Of a stretch of 64,000 nt of DNA, positions 57,957 through 64,000 are shown piece by piece. The notes beneath the pieces are model-generated. The model was not told the origin of the DNA. It searched no databases and was given only the letters and a program-made list of their open reading frames with translations. This DNA is from Paraburkholderia sp. PGU19 (GTDB taxonomy: Bacteria > Pseudomonadota > Gammaproteobacteria > Burkholderiales > Burkholderiaceae): contig NZ_AP023179.1 of the NCBI RefSeq assembly GCF_013426915.1, positions 434,001-498,000 of the forward strand, in the 5' to 3' direction. The position numbers were made by a program, and so were the translations under genes. Every line of letters begins with the position of its first letter. The first letter of the stretch is position 1.

Positions 57957-58121
57957 ACGTCTTCAGGGCGGGGCGAAAATCCCCACCGGCGGTATGCAGG
58001 CGGCGCTTCACGAAGCGCGAGTCTGCGAGCCCGCGAGCGCCTGCGTTGTGGTTTGAGTTGCAGGGTCAGCAGATCTGGTGAGAAGCCAGAGCCGACGGTT
58101 AGAGTCCGGATGGAAGAAGAT
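57957..58121 (+). ncRNA. FMN riboswitch (RFN element)
   Basis: The conserved RFN blocks are present in order: CTTCAGGGCGGGG, CCCCACCGGCGGTA, GAGCCCGCGAGCGCC, GGTCAGCAGATCTGGTGAGA, GCCAGAGCCGACGGTTAGAG and TCCGGATGGAAGAAG. It binds flavin mononucleotide and lowers expression of ribB when FMN is plentiful. It lies about 80 bases after the XRE gene and 220 bases before ribB. Confidence 0.96.
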
Positions 58122-58342
58122 GTGCAGATAGTCATCTGAGTCTCCTGTCGACCGGGTTGGCGCATGTGCGCTTTACTTTGGTCCTGTGCGGAATGGCCGC
58201 TGCCGTGCTGCTCGTTGCGAGCGGCGCGCGAATGCGCTGTCCATTCGTTGCATGGCAGCCGCTTGCGGCTCGCGGGACGCGTTTGTCTGTTTGCAATGCC
58301 CTGAAACGTTTTTCGCCCACACTCTTGCGAGGAGCGTTTCAC
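58122..58342 (+). promoter_or_regulatory. Leader between FMN riboswitch and ribB (expression platform)
   Basis: 221 bases without a supported gene. A hairpin AGCCGC-TT-GCGGCT (58257-58270) is visible but has no T-tract, so the control may act on translation or through another structure. The ribB site GAGGAGCG precedes its ATG. Confidence 0.55.
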
Positions 58343-59089
58343 ATGTCCGCTGTATCTGCATCCGTATCTGCGTCTGCTGCATTTGTTTGGCCTGCGCCGT
58401 CTGTCGTCGCTGAGGACGCATCCGCCGATCTTCCCCTGCTTGCCACCGAACCCATTCCGCCGCGCATCGCCGCCGCGCTCGATGCGTTGCGCGAGGGCCG
58501 TGCCGTTGTGCTTCAGGACGATCACGATCGCGAGAACGAGGCCGATCTCATCATGTCGGCCGAGCGCATGAGCGTCGAGATGATGGCGCTGTTTATCCGC
58601 GAGTGCAGCGGGATCGTGTGTCTTTGCCTGACTGACGACAAGGTGCGCGCGCTCGAATTGCCGCCGATGACCGCACATAACGAAAGCCGCAACACGACGG
58701 CGTTCACGGTGTCGATCGAAGCGCGTGAAGGTGTGTCGACGGGTGTGTCTGCCGCTGACCGGCTCACGACGATTCGTGCCGCGATTGCTGATAACGCGAA
58801 GCCTGCGGACATTGTGCGTCCGGGTCACGTGTATCCGTTGCGCGCGATGCCGGGCGGGGTGTTGGCGCGGCGCGGGCATACGGAAGGGACTGTCGATCTC
58901 GTGACTTTGGCGGGGCTGAAGCCCGCTGGGGTTTTGTGCGAGCTGATGAATGCCGATGGCACGATGATGCGAGGGGCCGATGTCGAGCGTTTCGCCGCTC
59001 TGCACGATATGCCGATGCTTACTATCGCGGAACTGGTTGAGTTTCGGCGCGCGATGGCCTTCGCGCGGGAGGCTTGTTTCGAGGTTTGA
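58343..59089 (+). CDS. ribB: 3,4-dihydroxy-2-butanone 4-phosphate synthase RibB
   Basis: 248 residues from ATG 58343, preceded by GCGAGGAGCG. Catalytic segments are [37 protein letters not shown] and [14 protein letters not shown]. It makes the four-carbon unit of riboflavin from ribulose 5-phosphate. No GTP cyclohydrolase II domain is fused. It is under the FMN riboswitch. The N-terminal about 40 residues are Ser/Ala/Val-rich and not conserved. The last third is G/T-biased near element E. Confidence 0.94.
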   Translation: MSAVSASVSASAAFVWPAPSVVAEDASADLPLLATEPIPPRIAAALDALREGRAVVLQDDHDRENEADLIMSAERMSVEMMALFIRECSGIVCLCLTDDKVRALELPPMTAHNESRNTTAFTVSIEAREGVSTGVSAADRLTTIRAAIADNAKPADIVRPGHVYPLRAMPGGVLARRGHTEGTVDLVTLAGLKPAGVLCELMNADGTMMRGADVERFAALHDMPMLTIAELVEFRRAMAFAREACFEV

Positions 59090-59106
59090 GGTTTTTTTGT
59101 TTTGTT

Positions 59107-59853
59107 GTCTGCGACGCTGGGTGGTCTGCTTGTGTTTGCGCTGGCATCCGCGATTCGTTAGCGTGCTTCAGGCGTCGCCCCTGTGCGGGGCGGCACCTAC
59201 TTTTCTTTGCCGCCGCAAAGAAAAGTAGGCAAAAGAAAGCGGCTCACACCGCCAACATTTCTTCTTGCCTGAGGGCCCCCAACCGGTCTTACGCCTCACA
59301 CGGCAACGCACTTGTTCGCGTGTGTTGCCAACGCGCTGAATGAACGCGTCACCTGCTTCAAATTCCTATACAACGGCTGGCGGCAGCGAATGGTTTCTGC
59401 CGCCCAGGTGGCAAACTGTGTGTAGGTTGTCGCGTCGTATAGCGTGGCGCTCTTACATGGTGGTGCGCGTGCGCTATCGGTCCGAAGTGGGGCGCGCGTG
59501 TCTCTACGGCCTACACACAGTTTGCCACCTGGGCGGCGGCGGAATATCTGGCACGGTGTGCCGCAACGCGGGCGCGTGGAGTAGGTGAGGCGCTCTTTCA
59601 ATGCGCTGGCAACGAACATGGGTCACGTGATTGCCGTGTGAAGCGTAAGACCGGTTGGGGGCCCTCAGGCAAACACAAAAACTGGCGGTGTGAGCCGCTT
59701 TCTTTTGCCTACTTTTCTTTGCGGCGGCAAAGAAAAGTAGGTGCCGCCCCGCACAGGGGCGACGCGTGAAGCACGCTAACGAATCGCGGATGCCAGCGAA
59801 AAACACTAGCAAACCAACACCAGCGACAACCCTCAAACCAAAGCGTCGCAGAC
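59107..59853. repeat. Palindromic intergenic element E (full length)
   Basis: It fills the 777-base gap between the convergent ribB and HAD genes. Both ends carry GTCTGCGACGCT (59107 on; complement to 59853). The 15-bp hairpins CCTACTTTTCTTTGC / GCAAAGAAAAGTAGG lie at 59196-59229 and 59708-59741. The core 20-base inverted pair lies at 59407-59426 and 59510-59529 around an 83-base centre. This is the cleanest full copy in the window. Confidence 0.92.
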
Positions 59854-59866
59854 AAAAAACCCCCAA

Positions 59867-60553
59867 CTACGACTGCACCCCGTCAAACTCCCCCCGCAAA
59901 CCCGCCTGAACAATTGAGGGCAACTCATCCATATGCTGCATGATCCGCGTGATCCCCATATTCCGCAGCACATCGGCATAGCCATCAGGAATATGACTAG
60001 CCCCAACAAACGCAATCGTCATCATCCCCGCCGCGCGCGCGGCATTCAGCCCAGCGACGCTGTCTTCAACCACAATGCACCGCGACGGCTCGACGCCCAA
60101 CTGCTCCGCAGCAAACAGATACACATCGGGATAAGGCTTCGGCCGCGCGACCTGCTCAGCGCTAAACACCCGCGGTCCAAAAATCTCCGCCAGCCCGGCG
60201 CGGCGCACGGAGGCGCTCACACGCATCATCCGGCTATTCGACACGACAGCAGCAGGCAGCGATACGCGCAACAGTGCATCACGCACGCCACTAATCGCCG
60301 ACAGCGACGACGCAAGCTCTCTTTCGACGTTGGCCTCGACGGTCTGCAAAAAATCAGCGGGCAGCTCGATATCGAATGCCGCTTCGACGCTCTCCAGAAA
60401 CCGCGAAGTCTGCTGACCAAACGCCGTCTTGCAGATCTCGTGGAAATCGAGCGCGGGAAAAGTGGTGGCGAGCGTGTCGTGCATCACGCGGTCGGCGATG
60501 ACTTCGCTGTCGACGAGCACGCCGTCGCAGTCGCAAATGAGATGATCGATCAT
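59867..60553 (-). CDS. HAD-family phosphatase (phosphoglycolate phosphatase-like)
   Basis: 228 residues from ATG 60553 (MIDHLICDCDGVLVDSE); a longer frame adds 15 residues. HAD motifs are DCDGVLVDS (nucleophile Asp), VSNSRMM, a Lys in ARPKPYPDVYL and VVEDSVAGLNAARAAGM. It probably hydrolyses a sugar or gluconate phosphate, like YieH-type enzymes. It lies downstream of glpK on the same strand. The 3' end is strongly A/C-rich on the + strand next to element E. Confidence 0.88.
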   Translation of the reverse strand: MIDHLICDCDGVLVDSEVIADRVMHDTLATTFPALDFHEICKTAFGQQTSRFLESVEAAFDIELPADFLQTVEANVERELASSLSAISGVRDALLRVSLPAAVVSNSRMMRVSASVRRAGLAEIFGPRVFSAEQVARPKPYPDVYLFAAEQLGVEPSRCIVVEDSVAGLNAARAAGMMTIAFVGASHIPDGYADVLRNMGITRIMQHMDELPSIVQAGLRGEFDGVQS

Positions 60554-60694
60554 GCGGAAAATGAAACGAAAGCGCAGCCCGCAAGAGGCAGGACGCAAGA
60601 CATACGGCGGGCCGAAAGCGACATGATATGTGCATTGCGGCCCGGCGCGCGCCGGACGGCTCGCGCGACACGCCGTGCACCGACGTGCGTCAAC

Positions 60695-62194
60695 TCAGGG
60701 CGCGTCGGCCCACGCCTTCGCCGCGCGAATCGCCCGCTGCCAGCCGTCGAGACAGGCCTTCGCCTGATCGGCCGGCATCGACGGCGAGAAGCGGTGTTCG
60801 AGCTTCCACTGGCTCTGCAATTCGTCGACGTCCTTCCAGTAGCCCGTCGCGAGTCCCGCGAGATACGCGGCCCCGAGCGCCGTCGTTTCGCTGACCTGCG
60901 GACGCACGGCATCCACGCCGAGAATGTCGGCCTGGAACTGCATCAGCAGATTGTTCGCGCACGCGCCGCCGTCCACACGCAGTTCGTCGATGTGAATGCC
61001 CGAGTCGGCTTCCATCGCTTTGAGCACGTCGACGGATTGATACGCGATCGAATCGAGTGCCGCGCGCGCAATGTGCGCGGACGTCGTGCCGCGCGTGACG
61101 CCGAACAGCGTGCCGCGAGCGCGCGCATTCCAGTGCGGTGCGCCGAGGCCGGCGAACGCAGGCACCAGGTACACGCCGTCGCAATGCTCGACGCCGCGCG
61201 CGAGCGCCTCGACCTCCGACGCGCTGCGGATGATGCCCAAACCATCGCGCAGCCACTGCACGACAGCCCCCGCAATGAAGATGCTGCCTTCGAGCGCATA
61301 GTTGACCTGATCGCCGATCTGCCAGGCAATCGTCGTCACGAGATTGTTCTTCGACTCGATCGGTTTCGTGCCCGTGTTCATCACGAGAAAGCAGCCGGTG
61401 CCATAGGTGTTCTTCACCATCCCCGAGCGCGTGCACATCTGGCCGAACAGCGCGGCATGCTGGTCGCCCGCGATGCCCGCAAGCGGAATCTTCGACGCGA
61501 ACACGGTGGTCTTGGTCGGCCCATACAGTTCCGACGACGGACGCACTTCAGGCAGCATGCTGCGCGGAATGTCGAGGGCGTCGAGCAGCTCGTCGTCCCA
61601 TTGCAGCGTGTGGATGTTGAAGAGCATCGTGCGCGACGCGTTGGTCACGTCGGTGATGTGCATTTCGTGCTTGGTGAAATTCCACACCAGCCAGCTGTCG
61701 ACCGTGCCGAATGCGAGCTTGCCTTGCCGCGCCTTTTCGCGCGCGCCGTCGACGTTATCAAGAATCCAGCGGATCTTGGTTGCGGAGAAGTACGAATCGA
61801 TCGGTAAGCCGGTCTTCGCGCGGAATGTCTGTTCGAGACCTTGCGCCTTCAACTGGTCGCAAAAGTCGGCCGTGCGCCGGTCCTGCCAGACGATCGCGTT
61901 GTAGATGGGATGGCCCGTTTCGCGATCCCAGACGATCGTCGTTTCGCGCTGGTTCGTAATGCCGATCGCGGCAATCGACGTGCCGTTCAGGCCGGCATGC
62001 GTGACGGCTTCGGCGGCGACGCCCGCCTGCGTCGCCCAGATTTCCTGCGGATCGTGCTCGACCCAGCCAGGATGCGGATAGATCTGCTTAAACTCCTTCT
62101 GCGCGACCGAGACGACAGTGCCCTTGCGATCGAACAGCATCGCGCGCGAACTCGTGGTGCCCTGGTCTAGCGCCAGGATGTACTGATCCTGCAT
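60695..62194 (-). CDS. glpK: Glycerol kinase GlpK
   Basis: 499 residues, the standard length. [32 protein letters not shown] segment ([21 protein letters not shown]), [13 protein letters not shown] and the FGGY C-terminal region ([22 protein letters not shown]) are diagnostic. It phosphorylates glycerol. It follows glpD on the same strand by 144 bases. No glycerol facilitator gene is present next to it. Confidence 0.96.
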   Translation of the reverse strand: MQDQYILALDQGTTSSRAMLFDRKGTVVSVAQKEFKQIYPHPGWVEHDPQEIWATQAGVAAEAVTHAGLNGTSIAAIGITNQRETTIVWDRETGHPIYNAIVWQDRRTADFCDQLKAQGLEQTFRAKTGLPIDSYFSATKIRWILDNVDGAREKARQGKLAFGTVDSWLVWNFTKHEMHITDVTNASRTMLFNIHTLQWDDELLDALDIPRSMLPEVRPSSELYGPTKTTVFASKIPLAGIAGDQHAALFGQMCTRSGMVKNTYGTGCFLVMNTGTKPIESKNNLVTTIAWQIGDQVNYALEGSIFIAGAVVQWLRDGLGIIRSASEVEALARGVEHCDGVYLVPAFAGLGAPHWNARARGTLFGVTRGTTSAHIARAALDSIAYQSVDVLKAMEADSGIHIDELRVDGGACANNLLMQFQADILGVDAVRPQVSETTALGAAYLAGLATGYWKDVDELQSQWKLEHRFSPSMPADQAKACLDGWQRAIRAAKAWADAP

Positions 62195-62338
62195 CGTCTC
62201 TTCTCCATGCGTTTTTTGTCGGACCGGCGCGGTGGCGCGCTCAGGTCACGCGAAATATGGTGCCTGCGCGGATTGTTGCATGCGCGGAGGCGCGGCGGAA
62301 TCGCCGCGCGCTGGCGCATGTCCGCGTGCGCGCGGCCG

Positions 62339-63868
62339 TCAGGCGTGCTGCTTTGTTGTCGCGCGGGCGAACCACGCGTCGATGTCGCGCGTGACGTTTT
62401 CGAGCATGCCGGGCTCGACATGCAGGCCCAGCTTCGAACGGCGCCACAGCACGTCGCGCGCCGTCGTCGCCCATTCGGTTTCGCGCAGATAGCGCAGTTC
62501 CGCTTCATACAGCCCGGGCGCGAACTGCTGCCCGAGATCGGCGAGCGAGCGCGCGGCGCCGATCACGCGTTCGGCACGCGTGCCATAAGCCCGCGCATAG
62601 CGGCGCGCGAGCGCGGCAGGAAGCCATGCGTGCTGTTGCGCGAACCGCGATGCGAAGCGCTCGAAGTCTGCGTGCGCGATATCGCCGCCCGGTAGCGGTG
62701 AGCCCGCCGTCCACGTTGGCTTGTCGTGCTGCAACTCGCGCGCGAGATCGTCGACGGCTTCTTCCGCGAGTTTCCGAAACGTCGTGATCTTGCCGCCGAA
62801 TACCGACAGTAGCGGTGCCTCGCCCGCCGGCGCATCGAGTTCGAGCCGGTAGTCGCGCGTGACGGCGGAAGGGTTGTCGGCGTTCTCGTCCTCCAGCAGC
62901 GGACGCACGCCGGAGTACGTCCAGTACACGTCGCGCGGCGCGATGTGCTGCTTGAAGTATCGGTTGATCGAGTCGCACAGATACTGCGTTTCAGATGGCT
63001 CGATCGCGACCTTCGACGGATCGCCGTTGTATTCGAGGTCTGTCGTGCCGATCAGCGTGAAATCGCGCTCATAAGGGATCGCGAAAATGATGCGCTTGTC
63101 CGGATTCTGGAAGATGTACGCGTGATCGTGCTCGAACAGGCGGCGCGTGACGATATGGCTGCCCTTCACGAGCCGAACGCTGTAGTTCGCTTCGCGTGCA
63201 AGCGGCCCGCGCAGCAGGTCGCCGACCCACGGGCCGGCGGCGTTCGCGATCGAACGCGCGCGGACTGTCGAAGTGGAGCCGTCCGCGCGCAGCAGTTGCG
63301 CATGCCATTCGCCATTCACGCGCGTCGCGCCGGTGAGCTTCGTGCGCGTCAGAATGATTGCACCACGCTCCCGTGCATCGAGCGCGTTGAGCACGACGAG
63401 GCGCGCGTCGTCGACCCAGCCGTCCGAATAGACGAAGCCGCGTTTGATCGAGTCGATCAGCGGCTTGCCCGCCGGATGCTTGCGCATATCGATGCCGCGC
63501 GAGCCGGGCAGCAATTCGCGGCGCGCGAGATGGTCATAGAGAAAGAGACCGGCGCGGATCAGCCACGCGGGCCGCAGATCGGGCATATGCGGCATCACGA
63601 AGCGCAGCGGCCACATGATGTGCGGCGCGGCGCGCAGCAGCGTCTCGCGTTCCTGCAGCGCCTTGCGTACGAGCCCGAACTCGCGGTATTCCAGATAGCG
63701 CAGGCCGCCGTGAATCAGCTTGGTGCTGGCCGACGACGTATGCGCGGCCAGATCGTCCTGTTCGCACAGCAGCACGGACAGGCCACGGCCCGCTGCGTCG
63801 CGCGCGATGCCTGCGCCGTTGATCCCGCCGCCGACGACGAGCAGGTCATAAATGGAGTCTTGCGTCAC
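62339..63868 (-). CDS. glpD: Aerobic glycerol-3-phosphate dehydrogenase GlpD
   Basis: 509 residues. FAD-binding start YDLLVVGGGINGAGIARDAAGRGLSVLLCE, then STKLIHGGLRYLEYREFGLV and SVFGGKITTFRKLAEEAVDDLA. It oxidises glycerol 3-phosphate to dihydroxyacetone phosphate and passes electrons to ubiquinone at the inner membrane. GTG start at 63868 (the codon is in frame with VTQDSIYDLL). A GlpR-type operator lies 47 bases upstream. Confidence 0.95.
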   Translation of the reverse strand: MTQDSIYDLLVVGGGINGAGIARDAAGRGLSVLLCEQDDLAAHTSSASTKLIHGGLRYLEYREFGLVRKALQERETLLRAAPHIMWPLRFVMPHMPDLRPAWLIRAGLFLYDHLARRELLPGSRGIDMRKHPAGKPLIDSIKRGFVYSDGWVDDARLVVLNALDARERGAIILTRTKLTGATRVNGEWHAQLLRADGSTSTVRARSIANAAGPWVGDLLRGPLAREANYSVRLVKGSHIVTRRLFEHDHAYIFQNPDKRIIFAIPYERDFTLIGTTDLEYNGDPSKVAIEPSETQYLCDSINRYFKQHIAPRDVYWTYSGVRPLLEDENADNPSAVTRDYRLELDAPAGEAPLLSVFGGKITTFRKLAEEAVDDLARELQHDKPTWTAGSPLPGGDIAHADFERFASRFAQQHAWLPAALARRYARAYGTRAERVIGAARSLADLGQQFAPGLYEAELRYLRETEWATTARDVLWRRSKLGLHVEPGMLENVTRDIDAWFARATTKQHA

Positions 63869-63915
63869 CCGGAATGCCCCTGACGGAGGAAAAAGTAGGG
63901 TTGATGTAAAGTCGT

Positions 63916-63935
63916 AATGTTCGTTTTCGAAACTT
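63916..63935. promoter_or_regulatory. Candidate GlpR operator upstream of glpD
   Basis: AATGTTCGTTTTCGAAACTT matches the E. coli GlpR site pattern TATGTTCG-N4-CGAACATA with the same TTCG-N4-CGAA half-site spacing. A weaker, half-matching copy (ATGAACATATTCGAAAAAGT) follows at 63938-63957. A DeoR-family GlpR gene probably lies just outside the window. Confidence 0.6.
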
Positions 63936-64000
63936 TAATGAACATATTCGAAAAAGTAAAGTTCGACTTGCCTTGGATTCGTGCGCGATTCCGCGCGCTG

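Noticed and set aside
59074..59343. Small open frames inside elements A, D and E with shared peptides such as FFAAAKKSRQKKAA
   Set aside because: They are translations of the palindromic repeat in whichever frame is open, start at different points and lack conserved ribosome-binding sites. They are probably the spurious small proteins often annotated at such repeats.

Overview
The window is high-GC, densely coded DNA of a Gram-negative bacterium. Gene content and order (murU-amgK / lptD-surA-pdxA-rsmA, glyQ-glyS-gmhB-plsC, miaB-phoH-ybeY plus corC-lnt, ubiE-ubiJ-ubiB) point to a main chromosome of Burkholderiaceae, most likely Paraburkholderia. Nearly all genes are core housekeeping genes. 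No phage, plasmid, CRISPR array, tRNA or rRNA was seen; the only transposable element is one IS30-family insertion sequence.

Layout. 1-6.7 kb: 3' part of a large FAD/Fe-S oxidoreductase, a HIT protein, a DUF971 protein, then ubiE, a Tim44-domain membrane protein and ubiJ. 6.7-14 kb: ubiB, a TPMT-like methyltransferase, a zinc-ribbon protein, a DUF502 membrane protein, aspS, nudB, clsB. 14-22.3 kb: a beta-oxidation cluster (TetR regulator, acyl-CoA dehydrogenase, hydroxyacyl-CoA dehydrogenase/enoyl-CoA hydratase fusion, thiolase, enoyl-CoA hydratase) with a PsrA-type palindrome before the regulator and a duplicated hairpin array before the thiolase. 22.3-29.7 kb: fdhD, a nitrate-reductase-associated protein, a PAS/GGDEF/EAL protein, an acyl-CoA thioesterase and an Atm1-like ABC transporter. 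30-39.6 kb: peptidoglycan recycling (murU, amgK) divergent from lptD-surA-pdxA-rsmA, then a porin and gloA. 39.8-48.1 kb (minus strand): YgjP-like metallopeptidase, plsC, gmhB, glyS, glyQ, lnt, corC. 48.4-54 kb: repeat element with inserted IS30, chaC, ybeY, phoH, miaB. 54-64 kb: LysR regulator divergent from a VOC protein and MFS exporter, an XRE-cupin regulator, an FMN riboswitch with ribB, a HAD phosphatase, glpK and glpD behind a GlpR-type operator.

The most unusual feature is a family of five large palindromic intergenic elements (called A-E here; near 20.7-21.5, 29.7-30.0, 39.6-39.8, 48.4-50.3 and 59.1-59.9 kb). Three are full length (about 0.75 kb without the IS) and two are short (about 0.22-0.27 kb) forms that look like deletions between CGCCCC repeats. 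All lie at gene 3' ends. On both sides of each element the DNA is skewed in base composition: G+T-rich on the left and A+C-rich on the right of the + strand. The skew runs into neighbouring genes, alters synonymous codon choice and fades over roughly 0.5-1 kb. The arms carry Chi-like GCTGGTG sequences oriented to face a break inside the element. This pattern fits recurrent double-strand breakage or recombination at the palindromes, or selection for G/T-rich recombination sequence. It is an inference worth testing across whole genomes.
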